A DNA stretch of 64,000 nucleotides from Bacteroidia bacterium (GCA_030430205.1 JAUIGE010000011.1:62001-126000), one strand, 5' to 3'; counted from the first letter of the stretch, positions 23,562 to 33,805 are shown. Translations and numbers: made by a program. Notes: generated by a model from the letters alone, not told the origin.

Positions 23562-26525
23562 CTATTTGATAAGGACCTTTATCGCTTGCCGCCCCTCTTG
23601 CGCTTCCAGCGCAAGCACATACCCACCCCGCGCCAGCCCTTCGGGCAGGCGGAGAAGCTCTTCCTGCGCGCCTTTCAGGCGCGGCTCGTCCAGCAAAACG
23701 GCCACTTCCTGGCCGCTGAGGGAGAGCAGGCGGATGCGCACCCGCTGCGCGTGAGAGAGGGTATAGCGAAGCTTTGCTTCGCTGTGGAGGGGATTGGGGT
23801 AGAGAAGGAGTGGGGGAAAGGAAGCTTCAGGATGAGGCTGTAGGTCCAGCTGTAGTTGGGGTAGGAGCTTTACGATCAGCATGCGGTCGCTGCTGTGTCC
23901 TGCCAGCAGGATGCTGCTATCCGGATTGACATGCATGTCATAGATGCATTCTCCAGCCCCGCCCGCATCCAGGATAAGGATGCCGTCTTCGCCAAATGTC
24001 GAATCCAATTGGCCATTTGGCTGATAACATGCCAGGGCCAGGTCCTGTAATTTCGATTCAATATGCTGGTAGTTACCCCCCAGGAGGATTCTGCCGTCTG
24101 GCAACTTTGTGATCGCATAGGCCCGGGCATCCCCATCGGGAAAGTAAGTGAAAGCCTTGCCATGCTCTCCAAAAGTACTGTCTGGTTTGCCGTTTTCCTG
24201 GTAGGCTGCCAGCACGAATGCCTCTCCCGAATACCCACCCATGACGATTTGATCATTCTCTTGCAGGATAAAACCTGCACAGGCTTTGGAGACAGGAAAG
24301 TCCAGTGGTGAGGAAGCAAATCCATTGATGCCAAAACTTGTGTCGGGATCACCATTGGGCAGAAATCGCATCAGGAAAAAAGCATTATAGGCGATCCCTC
24401 CGACGAGAAATCGTTTTTTGGAATCTGTCTGGATGGAAGGTGCCAGGCTGTAGTTTGTATAGGGAAGGTGTTGGGTGGCAATCCCTTGTTTGCCAAAATC
24501 GTTTTGGAGGACCTGGCCCTTTGCATCATAACAAATAATCGCCGGGGCGATGAGAAAGCTGTTAACAGGAAAATTCCCAAAAACATACAATTTCCCATCG
24601 GGGGACTGCATAGATGCACGCGCTTTCCCTGGCGGAAGCGGGATGAGTGAATTGGTTCCAAAAAGACTATCAGGCCTCCCATCAGGCAAAAATGCCTGGG
24701 CAAATGATTCAAAAGAGGAATTAAAATCGCCGATTGCGAGGGTACTGCCTCCTTTCAGTTGCAAAAAATCAGCGAAATCGATGCCCGAAGGAAGCGCATC
24801 CTTCTGACTGTTCCATACATTTTCCCCATTTCCCAAAAATTTTGACATAAAACTTAAGGGAGCAAAATCCGTCATCGTTGGATCGCTGGATCTAAATTGC
24901 CAACTCTTGCCAGCATTCCATATTCGGCCTTGCTCATCAACATGGATGATTTGACCGATACTGCTTCCGTCGGAGATCAGGTAGCTAAAAAAGCCTGTTG
25001 ACTCAAAGGCTGGGTCTAAATTGCCATCTGATCTGATTTTTCCGATATAATTTGTGGCACCCGTTTTTCCGGCAATGAAGAAGGAGGTATCTGATGCGGG
25101 AAAGATTCCGCTAACAGATGTCGAGCGTCCTTCAATTTGCCACCTTTGAAAGCCATTAAATCCAAAGGAGCTGTCAAGCTTTCCGTTTTGATCAAATTTG
25201 AAGACGAAGTCTTTGAGGATAGCAGCATAGCTGTTTGTGGCAAGTTGAATCAGGCCGGTGGGAGGATTGGAAGGAATTGGAATCTCGGCTGGAGGTAGGA
25301 GAACGCCATTTTCTCCAAATCCCCGGATGATTTCTCCCTTTCGGTTTACGGCTGTAAAGCAACCATATAAAAACCCCAACAGGTCGTTATTTCGCTTATT
25401 AGCCGAGATCAGGATGGTATCTTCAGCCAGTGGCCAAAAATAATTGTAGGAAAAAATGGCAGGGAGGCTATCGCTTGTTACAAATCCGTTTTCTCCAAAA
25501 GTGGAGTCAATCAGACCAGCAGGAGTGAGTTGAACAATCCAACTATTTATTCTATTACCTCCTCCTATCCACATGCGGCCATCCTGAAAAACATGTAATG
25601 AATGAAGATTCAAATCGCTGCCCTGATCCTGAAAAAGACTTATTCCCAGAATTCGAACCCCCTGTTTGCCCCATTCCTGCCTAAGGACTCCATCCTCTGA
25701 CAAGGAGGCAAGATAAATTTGAGTTTCTTGTGCCGTACGCTGAGAATATGCTCCAATAATAAAAAGATTGCCAGAAGGGCCAATATGAAAGCCCGATTGC
25801 GTAACATACTCCAGGTCTTCTGTTTGGAAGATCCCCTGGCTAGCAAAATCCTGGTCTTTTTTTCCATTGGGAAGCAGCCTGCAAATGAATAATTCATGGT
25901 TGAATAGCCCTGAAAGATATATTCTGCCTTTTTTGTCGATAGCAAGCTTACTTATCCTACTGGTATATAAACTTGCCTCCAAAGGAAGCAGCGCGGTCCC
26001 GCCCTCACCAAATGTCTCTATCAGATTTCCTTCCCTGTCAAAACACCTTATCCATACATCCAATCTTTCAGGATCATTTGACGAAAGATTTTGAGAGAAT
26101 CTGTAGCGTAAGTTGCTCCCTACGACAATAAAGCGATCTTCAGAGATCGCCTGGGTAAACAAGCTGTTTTCAGCACCTGTCCCAAGGCTTTGAGTGAGGA
26201 AGCCCTCCTCTCCCCACAGGCTGTCCAGCTTCTGACCCTGTAAGCTTAGTTGAGTGATAAACAGCATGAAATGCAAAAAAAGAAATACCTTTTTTAAGCT
26301 TCGGGGATTACCCGCAAGAGCCCCTACCCACAAGCCGAAATCCCCGATAGCGCTTTGTATTAAAAGGCTTTGCCTTTTGACAGGAGAAGCTGGGCCGGAT
26401 TTCCTGATTGTGGGCTGGCTTGTGGGTAATCCGGCCCTTAAGCTTCGGGGATTACCCGCAGGAGCCCCTATCCATAAGCCGAAATCCCCAATAGCGTTTT
26501 GCAAAAAAAGAAATGCCTTTTTCAT
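23562..26525 (-). CDS. delta-60 propeller T9SS protein, paralog 4, with insertion in its signal peptide
   Basis: 987 residues from the ATG at 26525, which gives the family-like MKKAFLFL start; an in-frame ATG at 26534 is also possible. The signal peptide is split: MKKAFLFL is followed by 76 extra residues containing two copies of AIGDFGLW-GA-AGNPRSL, and then KKVFLFLHFMLFITQLSLQG resumes. Removing 228 bp restores a normal signal peptide. The rest has delta-60 repeats (for example CFDREGNLIETFGEGG, RFLPNGDPDTSFGINGF) and a T9SS domain (LLLYPNPLHSEAKLRYTL, ending IKVLIK). With the insertion, export may fail or depend on the displaced hydrophobic segment. Confidence 0.85.
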   Translation of the reverse strand: MKKAFLFLQNAIGDFGLWIGAPAGNPRSLRAGLPTSQPTIRKSGPASPVKRQSLLIQSAIGDFGLWVGALAGNPRSLKKVFLFLHFMLFITQLSLQGQKLDSLWGEEGFLTQSLGTGAENSLFTQAISEDRFIVVGSNLRYRFSQNLSSNDPERLDVWIRCFDREGNLIETFGEGGTALLPLEASLYTSRISKLAIDKKGRIYLSGLFNHELFICRLLPNGKKDQDFASQGIFQTEDLEYVTQSGFHIGPSGNLFIIGAYSQRTAQETQIYLASLSEDGVLRQEWGKQGVRILGISLFQDQGSDLNLHSLHVFQDGRMWIGGGNRINSWIVQLTPAGLIDSTFGENGFVTSDSLPAIFSYNYFWPLAEDTILISANKRNNDLLGFLYGCFTAVNRKGEIIRGFGENGVLLPPAEIPIPSNPPTGLIQLATNSYAAILKDFVFKFDQNGKLDSSFGFNGFQRWQIEGRSTSVSGIFPASDTSFFIAGKTGATNYIGKIRSDGNLDPAFESTGFFSYLISDGSSIGQIIHVDEQGRIWNAGKSWQFRSSDPTMTDFAPLSFMSKFLGNGENVWNSQKDALPSGIDFADFLQLKGGSTLAIGDFNSSFESFAQAFLPDGRPDSLFGTNSLIPLPPGKARASMQSPDGKLYVFGNFPVNSFLIAPAIICYDAKGQVLQNDFGKQGIATQHLPYTNYSLAPSIQTDSKKRFLVGGIAYNAFFLMRFLPNGDPDTSFGINGFASSPLDFPVSKACAGFILQENDQIVMGGYSGEAFVLAAYQENGKPDSTFGEHGKAFTYFPDGDARAYAITKLPDGRILLGGNYQHIESKLQDLALACYQPNGQLDSTFGEDGILILDAGGAGECIYDMHVNPDSSILLAGHSSDRMLIVKLLPQLQLDLQPHPEASFPPLLLYPNPLHSEAKLRYTLSHAQRVRIRLLSLSGQEVAVLLDEPRLKGAQEELLRLPEGLARGGYVLALEAQEGRQAIKVLIK
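26272..26521 (-). mobile_element. REP-like palindrome cluster inserted in a signal-peptide gene
   Basis: A 228-bp insertion flanked by a near-identical 21-23 bp duplication (TGCAAAAAAAGAAATRCCTT, at 26272 and 26500). Inside are two 63-bp direct repeats (26294-26356 and 26438-26500), each a palindrome with GGGGAT/ATCCCC arms. Between them lies a related palindrome in opposite orientation with GGGCCGGAT/ATCCGGCCC arms (about 26392-26437), plus a small AAAAGGC-TTT-GCCTTTT hairpin. Arm changes are compensatory while the internal GGGTAATCC side is kept. This resembles alternating REP units (BIME-like). Confidence 0.75.
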
Positions 26526-26537
26526 ACAGCTCATTTT

Positions 26538-29237
26538 TTAGTTTTGGATCAGGACTTTGATCCCGATTCTATTTTCCTGTCCGCTCAGGCGGAGCATATA
26601 CAAACCCGGCTGAAGGCCGGTAGGGAAGTGCAATTGCTCCAGATGCTGGCCTGCCAGCCGCTCTTCATTCAAAAAGCTGTAAAGCTTTTTGCCGGGTAGG
26701 TCATAGAGCGATATCTCGATGCGCTGGCCGTAGGAAAGTGAATAGCTCAGGCTGGCCTGTTCGTTCAGCGGATTGGGGAATAACTGCACATGCTGGACGG
26801 CTTTTTCCTTTTCTTCCATCAGAAAAGACTGCCTATCCATCTGCAAAACGCGCATTTGATCCCTGACGGTGCCTCCCACAAAAATCCGCTCCTCGGTCAT
26901 GTGAATGCTGGAAGCTGAGGCATCCGCATTTCCGAAGGAAATCTTTCGCATCCCCCCTTCGCCAAAGGCTTCAACGGCTTTTCCATCAGCGGTAAAGTGG
27001 GCGAGCAGCCAGCTTTTTTGGGCTGTGCCCCGATCCTGAAGCTGTCCTGCAAGCAGGAAATCTCCATTCGGAAATCTCGCCGCATCGAAAATCTGGATTT
27101 CTCCAGAGGGAAAATAGGCTTTCACTATCCCGGCTTTGCCGAAGGTGGAATCTGGCCGACCATTTGCCTGGAAAGCTCTCAGTTGTAGCATGCCTTCTTC
27201 GCTGCCTGCCACCATGATGCGGCCATGTTCATCCCAAAAAATTTGTGCAGGAATAAACTGGCTCCACTGTTCCACAAGGCCCATCTGGCCAAAATCCGGG
27301 TCCAGCTCACCATTTTCCAAAAAGCGCAGCATGCTAAATTGATGGCTCCAAAAACCCGCTAACAGCACCCTGCCATCTGCATATCCGTGCATGCTGAGAA
27401 TTTTGTTTTTGGTGACATATATATCCTCGTTTTGAACAATGCCCGCACTGGCGAGGCTGAGGTCGGGAGCCCCATTGGGGAAAAAGCGCATAAAGCCCGG
27501 ATACGGATAATATCCGCCCAATATGATCCTGCCATCGGGCAGTTTTTGGACTTGCAAAGCTCGCCCATTGATGGCAAAAAGAACCTGGGTATCAAAAGTA
27601 TATTCAGGCCTTCCATCTGAAAAAACAGCTTTAAAAAGGGGTTGCAAATGGTTTTTGCCAGCAATGAGCAGGCTATCTCCCGCCTGCAATAGGTCAGCAT
27701 AAAAGACATCGGCAGCTTGCTGTTTTTGAAGAAAACTATGGCCCGGAAAACATGCCTGATGAGGCAGGAAGCTGTGTAAAAATCCCTGATTTTTAGGCGG
27801 ATTATTTCCACTTCCCCAAGTGGGATATTCGGATGCACCACAAATCCACAGCCTGCCTGTGCTGTCTTCAGCCATGGCCAGGGGAACACTGCCGCCTTCA
27901 GGCGGTGAAACGGGCTGATAGCCTGAAGGAGAGAGCGAAAAGTCGTTTTCGCCTTTGGTTCCCAGCTTTTTTAGCAAAGCCGCTTCCTCTGGGGAATCCC
28001 AAAGGAGAAAAAGATCTCCTGCTTGTGAAAGCGTAAAATCCCGCACGCTAAGGCTGGGAAGGGGGCGACTGAGGGTGCGCAGCCCCCGGAACCCAAAAGT
28101 TGAATCGTAGCTGCCATCCAGCTGTATTTGGAAAAAATTGTCTGCGTTTTTTTCTGCATAAAAAGCAGTGATTTTTCCGCCGGATAAGCTTCCGATTAAA
28201 TTTGATTGAGGTAAAGTATCCGGGATGGAAGGAGGCAATGTTGCAAATCCGTCCTGACCAAAACTCTGGTCAGGCATGCCCATGCTGTTCATTTTGAAAA
28301 TGGCAGGCCGGAAGGTAGGGTGGCTTTTTCCAAAAAGAAGGATATGCCCTGAGGAAGTCACAGAAATATCTGAAATATGTGCCAAAGGCAAGTTCTGGCT
28401 TGTCCAGAGGCCCTGCTGGGGCAGGCTTTTATTGAGAGAGCCGTCAGGCTTGAGTTGGAGGAGAAAATAGTCGGTAGAATCCGGATTTTTATAGCCCAGA
28501 ATCAGGGGGGATTCATCGGATAGAAGCTGAAGTCTTTGGTTGAAAAAAGGCCTGCTGAGCTGGACTCCGAAGATGTCCTTATCTTCAAATCTTGCCATGC
28601 CATGTTTTCCAAAACTGCTGTCTGGCTGTCCGTTGGGGTGAAATTGAAGCAGCGCCATTTCAATTTTGAGGTAATCCAGTTCTGCCAGGAGCAGTATTTT
28701 GCCATCCTTTTTGTGAACGGCATTTCTCACAGCACTCAGCTGAAAGGAAGGATTGTCCTTTATGCGAATCACCCCTTCTGAACCAAAAGTAGGGTCCAGG
28801 CTTCCATCTGCCAGCAGTTGAAACAGCAGGAGTTCCAGGCCACTTCTGCCAGCTACCAAAATCTTTTTCTGATGCTCAATCAGTAGGTTGGGCAAATACG
28901 CATCAAATCTGGAGGCCGTATAATGCTCGATTTCAAATACGACTTCACCCGCTTCCCCAAAATCCTGGCAAGGCTTGCCATCAGTTCCTACACACAAAAT
29001 GCGGTAATCCAGGTATTCCCGGGGCGCATCATAGGAGCGTGGATTGACCAAATGCCTGTTGGTTTTTCCGGCTATAAGCAGGCTGCCATTTTTCCAGCTG
29101 GAAATAGTACTTACCTCCATTTCCCCTTCCCCTAAAGCCGTCTTATAAGCAAATTCCCCACAAAATGGAGGACCAGTCCATTGGCAAAATGCTGGCAGGA
29201 GGTGGAGGAAGAGCAAAAAAGTGATGAGCTTTTTCAT
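26538..29237 (-). CDS. delta-60 propeller T9SS protein, paralog 3
   Basis: 899 residues. Signal peptide (MKKLITFLLFLHLLPAFCQ). Delta-60 units such as LLADGSLDPTFGSEGVI, FHPNGQPDSSFGKHGMARF and FQANGRPDSTFGKAGIV fill about 70-790. The T9SS type A domain (about 820-899) has QLFPNPLNEQASLSYSL and ends IKVLIQN. Each blade reports a 'D-G-x-x-D-x-x-F-G' core typical of DUF5122. It is separated from paralog 4 by only 3-12 bp, so they share a transcript. Confidence 0.88.
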   Translation of the reverse strand: MKKLITFLLFLHLLPAFCQWTGPPFCGEFAYKTALGEGEMEVSTISSWKNGSLLIAGKTNRHLVNPRSYDAPREYLDYRILCVGTDGKPCQDFGEAGEVVFEIEHYTASRFDAYLPNLLIEHQKKILVAGRSGLELLLFQLLADGSLDPTFGSEGVIRIKDNPSFQLSAVRNAVHKKDGKILLLAELDYLKIEMALLQFHPNGQPDSSFGKHGMARFEDKDIFGVQLSRPFFNQRLQLLSDESPLILGYKNPDSTDYFLLQLKPDGSLNKSLPQQGLWTSQNLPLAHISDISVTSSGHILLFGKSHPTFRPAIFKMNSMGMPDQSFGQDGFATLPPSIPDTLPQSNLIGSLSGGKITAFYAEKNADNFFQIQLDGSYDSTFGFRGLRTLSRPLPSLSVRDFTLSQAGDLFLLWDSPEEAALLKKLGTKGENDFSLSPSGYQPVSPPEGGSVPLAMAEDSTGRLWICGASEYPTWGSGNNPPKNQGFLHSFLPHQACFPGHSFLQKQQAADVFYADLLQAGDSLLIAGKNHLQPLFKAVFSDGRPEYTFDTQVLFAINGRALQVQKLPDGRIILGGYYPYPGFMRFFPNGAPDLSLASAGIVQNEDIYVTKNKILSMHGYADGRVLLAGFWSHQFSMLRFLENGELDPDFGQMGLVEQWSQFIPAQIFWDEHGRIMVAGSEEGMLQLRAFQANGRPDSTFGKAGIVKAYFPSGEIQIFDAARFPNGDFLLAGQLQDRGTAQKSWLLAHFTADGKAVEAFGEGGMRKISFGNADASASSIHMTEERIFVGGTVRDQMRVLQMDRQSFLMEEKEKAVQHVQLFPNPLNEQASLSYSLSYGQRIEISLYDLPGKKLYSFLNEERLAGQHLEQLHFPTGLQPGLYMLRLSGQENRIGIKVLIQN

Positions 29238-29299
29238 GAGATAAGGGTTGGCAAGTGTTTACTTAAGGAGTGCTAAATCCTAAAAGGATTTTTTTCATG

Positions 29300-32071
29300 T
29301 TAATCAATCTTTTGAATTTTAACAAAAGCAACAGTTTCGCCCATCTCCACCCGAATCACATACCAGCCCGGCGCAAGCGCCGGCGAAAATTCGAGCATCT
29401 GCTCGTGCTTGCCCGCAAGGCGATCGCCTTGCCAGAGCAAGCCCAGGGAGCGACCTTGCAGGTCGATGAGGGAGATGCTTATCCGCTGATCTTCAGCGAG
29501 TTCGTAGCGCAATGTCGCCGATTGGCGAATGGGGTTGGGGTAGAGGAGGGGCAAGCTTTGCCCTTTGTCGATCCATGGCTCCTGCGGAGGCAGGAGGAGG
29601 TCGCTGAGGACCTGGACCATGAAGGCCTGGCCGTTGGAGTTGCCACAAATCCAGATGTTGTCATCTTCCCGCAGGAGGAGGTCCTCCGGGAAATTGTAAT
29701 AGCCGCTCAGGTCAAAGATGAAATGCCCTTCCGTGCCGAAATCTTTTCGCAAGCGGCCAAAAGCGTCGTAACGGGACAGCATTATTTGATAGCCTGCCTC
29801 TACCAGGTTGTCGATATATCCCAGAACCAGCAAGTCGCCATTGGCGGCCATCTCCATATCGGAGAAAAAGACCGAACCCGCTTCCTGAGCGCTGGTCACC
29901 AGGCCATTTTCTCCAAAGTTGGGGTTGATTTCCCCTTCGGGCGTATACTGGATGAGGCGTATTTTGCCTCCCAGTTCGCCTGCCTGGGTGACATAGCCCG
30001 ATGAATGGAGGGCAAGTTTGCCGCCGGAAGTGGTGTTGGCTTCCGCTAGGAAATAGCCGTTTTCTCCCTGCTCTCCCCAGAATTTTTCAAAAAATCCATC
30101 CGAAGAAAGACAGGCAACACCCATCCCCAAATCCTTAATTCCGATGTTGGCGGATCTTCCGCCCAGCAGGATCTTCCCGCTGGGAAGAGGCAGGAAATGT
30201 ACTGCTTCCTGAACAGCCGATTGGCTGGGGATATCGAAAACAGCTGTGCTGCTGTTGAAGTAAGCGCTATCCAATTGCCCATTGGGCAAAAAGCGGCTGA
30301 GGCTGATGCTGTTTTTTTGGTCAAAAAAAGAACCAAGCAACAGCGTTGTGGTGGTGGCTACCAGGATTTTCTCATCCGCTAAAATATGGATAGCATAAGG
30401 TGCTATGCCGATGATTTGGTCATTGAGCTCGGGTTCTGAAAAGAGGGTGAAACCGTTTTCACCAAAGTTTTCGTCTATCGTCCCATCTGCTTTTATTTTG
30501 GTGAGAAAAGGGGCTTTTCTGATTCCCAGCGATGATTTTGTCATTCCTCCCACCACCAGCAAGCTGCCATCCCCGCTTTGCACAACATCATGAATCAGGC
30601 AGCCTTCTTTGGCAAATGGAAAAGAAATGCTGAGCTGCTCTTCGCCTTGCGAATCATACTGAAACAATTGGCTGAAAGGCTGGGCCTCCGTATTGCCTCG
30701 GTTGTTGGGCAGTCTAAAGGCGGCGATGCCGGAGGCGAGAAAACGATTGCTGGAGAGGGGAAAAAGTTTCCACAGATCACTGCCCCCGCCCGTAATTGTG
30801 CGGTTGATATAGCCTTTTTCCTGAAAATAAGGGTCAAAAGTGCCCATGCTGTCCAATTGGACAAGGGAGTAGAGATGAGAGCAACTACCAGTCATCCTGA
30901 TGTCGCCTGTGGACGAAAGCATGACATTATTGGCGAAGCAGGCTTTATTTTCTATAGTAAAAATAACTTCTCCCTGAAAGCCGAAAGTGGTATCGGGGCT
31001 GCCCGAGGGATTCAATTTGTTGAGCAAATAACTTCTTGAGAAGTAGGACTGAAAGAATATTTCTCCTTTTTCTGAGACTGCCATCGAACGAAAGGGAAAG
31101 CTTGAAGAATAGAGCGGTTTGCTTAATTTTCCATCCAAACGATCCGGATCGGGCTTTCCATCGGCAGTATAGGCTCCAAAAAAACTTTTATCACTATTCT
31201 CCCCCCAATGACCTCCGGCAATGAATGATTGATCCTTGAAAATATGCAAATCCCAGACCTTGCCAGGAAAAACGATATCGGTTATGAGAAAATAGCCATT
31301 CGTTGAAAAAGTGGGATCCAGTTTGCCTCGCGGGTCTACCCGCATGACGATAGGAAAATAATCCATCACCCCTCCCACCAAAAGCAGGGAATCCTGATGA
31401 ACAGTGAGGCAAAAAGCATCTTCATCCTTTTCACTTCCTGTGATCCCCACCCGGGCGATGCCATCATCGCCAAATGTAGAGTCAAAATGACCCTGAGCAG
31501 TCAATTGAATCAGGAGAAAGTCCTTGGACTCCTTTCCACAAAGGACAATCTCTCCCCCAGGTTTGAGAGCAAAATCTCTGATTTCGCCGGTAAAATCGGA
31601 GGAAAATATCTGCAGAAAACCCTTTTCGCCAAAAGTCGAATCTCTGCTACCATCAGCCCGAAATTTTGCCAGGACAAAAGCCTGATCGCTTTTTCCCAAA
31701 GCAAAAATTTCTCCCGAACTATGGGCCGCGACTTTGTAAAAAAACTCTCCCGATAAGCGGCCATCAATCACCAGGGCTCCATGGTTTCCAAAACTACTAT
31801 CGGGGCTTCCATCTTCTAAATGCCTGATTAATAGGAAATTCCTGTCTTTATATTGGAACCGTCCCGGATTATTTACCCAAACTGTTTTTCTCAGCTCTCC
31901 TGCAATCAGGGTTTTGCCATCTGGCTGGATCAGGGCATCATAGAGGCCGGGCTCTCCCTCGCCCCAGGGCTTTTGCAGGGCCTTGTCTGGATAGCCTGGC
32001 GCGAATTGGGGGTTTTGTGCCAACAACAAAAGGGGGAAGAGAAGCAGGAATAGGCTGCAGTATTTTTTCAT
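29300..32071 (-). CDS. delta-60 propeller T9SS protein, paralog 2
   Basis: 923 residues. Signal peptide (MKKYCSLFLLLFPLLLLAQ). Repeats include LIQPDGKTLIAGEL, HLEDGSPDSSFGNHGAL, LTAQGHFDSTFGDDGIARV and LNPSGSPDTTFGFQGEV. The C-terminal domain is LLYPNPIRQSATLRYEL with the end VAFVKIQKID. The 62-bp gap to paralog 3 holds no terminator. The 3' third of the gene is richer in GC than the rest, a common feature of the sorting-domain ends in this cluster. Confidence 0.88.
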   Translation of the reverse strand: MKKYCSLFLLLFPLLLLAQNPQFAPGYPDKALQKPWGEGEPGLYDALIQPDGKTLIAGELRKTVWVNNPGRFQYKDRNFLLIRHLEDGSPDSSFGNHGALVIDGRLSGEFFYKVAAHSSGEIFALGKSDQAFVLAKFRADGSRDSTFGEKGFLQIFSSDFTGEIRDFALKPGGEIVLCGKESKDFLLIQLTAQGHFDSTFGDDGIARVGITGSEKDEDAFCLTVHQDSLLLVGGVMDYFPIVMRVDPRGKLDPTFSTNGYFLITDIVFPGKVWDLHIFKDQSFIAGGHWGENSDKSFFGAYTADGKPDPDRLDGKLSKPLYSSSFPFRSMAVSEKGEIFFQSYFSRSYLLNKLNPSGSPDTTFGFQGEVIFTIENKACFANNVMLSSTGDIRMTGSCSHLYSLVQLDSMGTFDPYFQEKGYINRTITGGGSDLWKLFPLSSNRFLASGIAAFRLPNNRGNTEAQPFSQLFQYDSQGEEQLSISFPFAKEGCLIHDVVQSGDGSLLVVGGMTKSSLGIRKAPFLTKIKADGTIDENFGENGFTLFSEPELNDQIIGIAPYAIHILADEKILVATTTTLLLGSFFDQKNSISLSRFLPNGQLDSAYFNSSTAVFDIPSQSAVQEAVHFLPLPSGKILLGGRSANIGIKDLGMGVACLSSDGFFEKFWGEQGENGYFLAEANTTSGGKLALHSSGYVTQAGELGGKIRLIQYTPEGEINPNFGENGLVTSAQEAGSVFFSDMEMAANGDLLVLGYIDNLVEAGYQIMLSRYDAFGRLRKDFGTEGHFIFDLSGYYNFPEDLLLREDDNIWICGNSNGQAFMVQVLSDLLLPPQEPWIDKGQSLPLLYPNPIRQSATLRYELAEDQRISISLIDLQGRSLGLLWQGDRLAGKHEQMLEFSPALAPGWYVIRVEMGETVAFVKIQKID

Positions 32072-32111
32072 AGATATTCGGAAAAAGCAAGAGCTGTATA
32101 CAAGTCAAAAA

Positions 32112-33764
32112 CTATTTTAAGTCTTCCAGTTTCACACTTACAATGTCTGGATTGTCCTCCATATCGCCATCTATCACGGTCAGGATAGCGACCGAAGAAT
32201 TGAGGAAAAGGGTATAATCCCGCAGATAATATTGGGTGCGTTTGCGGCCATTGTAGATCTGCTGTCTGGGAGAATAGCTGCCAGCCTGGAGGTCTATTTT
32301 TCGGTAAAAAATGCGGGGAGGGCCGGTGTGCTTTTCGCCATCATACTCGCGGGTGACGAGGTGTAGGATTTGATTTTGTTTGTCTATCTGGTAGGTGTAA
32401 AAGCGGCCCACCCGCTCCATGGGCAGGATAGCCTGCTGAAGCAGAGGTACCATGATGACCTTGTGGATTTTGCCCCTGGGCTCAAACTCAAAGAGGAGAA
32501 TCTCCTCCATGGTGCTGACATAGGTGTCATCGAGGTTGACGGTGCGCGCGTTGACGCGCTTGGGCTGCGAGCCCCGCTCGTATTTTTGGGCGATCATCCA
32601 GAGCGCGCCGTCGTCCATTTCTATCAGGTCGCGGATCAGGTAATGATCAAAAATGGTTTCCGGTTCGAGCTTGACCTCTTCGCGGGTTTTGTTGAGTTGT
32701 ACCTGAAAGGTGGAGGAAATGGGGACGGTGCGGCTGCTGTCAATCAGCCCCTTGCCAAAGTCAAAGTTGATGACTTTGAAGAAGCGTGTATACCGCCTGC
32801 CGCGCAGGCGCTCGCGGCCCGCAAAGGCCGCGTAGACGCGGCCTTCCCTGCCGATATGAGGCGGCAGCATGGCGCCGTAGGGCGTGTTTTTGAAGGGATC
32901 GGAGAATCCCTCATAGCGCAGCATTTGGTTTTCGCCGGAGGCGATATCGTGGCGATGTATCGCCAGAAAATGCGGCTCCTGAAATATGGTAAATACCATA
33001 TTTCCCTCATTATCCACCTGCCCATCAACCACATAGGATTTTGCCTTCATGCTGCTCAGCAAGGGCATTTCCCCTTTCGATAGGGTATCCAGTTGCAGGT
33101 TGTACACCTGAAACGCTGCCCGGGTCGAGTTGGTCACTTTGAAGCCCGCACCGCCGTCAGGATAGGGATAATCGCCCATATTCCTGACTTTTTTATTGTT
33201 GTCATCATCGAGAAAATGGTAAAAGGCAAGGGTGCTGCTATCAGCCGATATATCGTAGCCCAATACCTGGTAGTTTTTTCCCCAATATTGATAGATAAAA
33301 CGCTGCTCCTCAAGCGATCCATCCTCAGCAGCAAACTTTCTGGCCCTTACGTTATGCATGCGTTCAAGGGATTTGTACATATAACTTAGCAGCACAACCT
33401 GATCGTCCGCACGGTAGACATGAAAAATGTCTTCATCCTCTTCCAACTTGACCTCGATCTCCCAATGCTGCTCCATGAGCAGATTGAAGGAAGTCAGCAT
33501 ATACTTTCTGAAACCCATGATGGGCTTCCACAAATAAGCAAAATCGCTTTCATTGAGCTTGACGATCGGCTTGAAGCCGACTTCATGGTAATCTCCCCCA
33601 TATTCGATCCATCCATAAGGATAGATGCTTTTTTCTACCGAACAATCCTTGAGCCTATGCTGCCCTATGATCTCCTGGGCGCTCAGCTTAGGTAGTGCCA
33701 AAAAGCCTGACAAAAGGAGGAAAAAAGAAAATGTTTTCAGGAATAAAAATACTTGTCGCATCAT
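32112..33764 (-). CDS. secreted protein of unknown function inside the propeller cluster
   Basis: 550 residues from the ATG at 33764; a second ATG follows directly, and an upstream TTG is less likely. Signal peptide (MMRQVFLFLKTFSFFLLLSGFLALPKLSAQ). The mature part lacks delta-60 repeats and a T9SS domain. It has a repetitive beta pattern with conserved-looking pieces such as ASGENQMLRYEGFSDPFKNT, VVDGQVDNEGNMVFTIFQEP and LIRDLIEMDDGALWMIAQKYERG, which resembles a propeller of another class. I recognise no family. It lies between paralogs 1 and 2 with short gaps (27 and 40 bp), so it is co-expressed and may act with them at the cell envelope. Confidence 0.75.
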   Translation of the reverse strand: MMRQVFLFLKTFSFFLLLSGFLALPKLSAQEIIGQHRLKDCSVEKSIYPYGWIEYGGDYHEVGFKPIVKLNESDFAYLWKPIMGFRKYMLTSFNLLMEQHWEIEVKLEEDEDIFHVYRADDQVVLLSYMYKSLERMHNVRARKFAAEDGSLEEQRFIYQYWGKNYQVLGYDISADSSTLAFYHFLDDDNNKKVRNMGDYPYPDGGAGFKVTNSTRAAFQVYNLQLDTLSKGEMPLLSSMKAKSYVVDGQVDNEGNMVFTIFQEPHFLAIHRHDIASGENQMLRYEGFSDPFKNTPYGAMLPPHIGREGRVYAAFAGRERLRGRRYTRFFKVINFDFGKGLIDSSRTVPISSTFQVQLNKTREEVKLEPETIFDHYLIRDLIEMDDGALWMIAQKYERGSQPKRVNARTVNLDDTYVSTMEEILLFEFEPRGKIHKVIMVPLLQQAILPMERVGRFYTYQIDKQNQILHLVTREYDGEKHTGPPRIFYRKIDLQAGSYSPRQQIYNGRKRTQYYLRDYTLFLNSSVAILTVIDGDMEDNPDIVSVKLEDLK

Positions 33765-33805
33765 AGAGGGAAGATACAAAAAAGATTTTAGTTGAAGGAG
33801 TCTCC

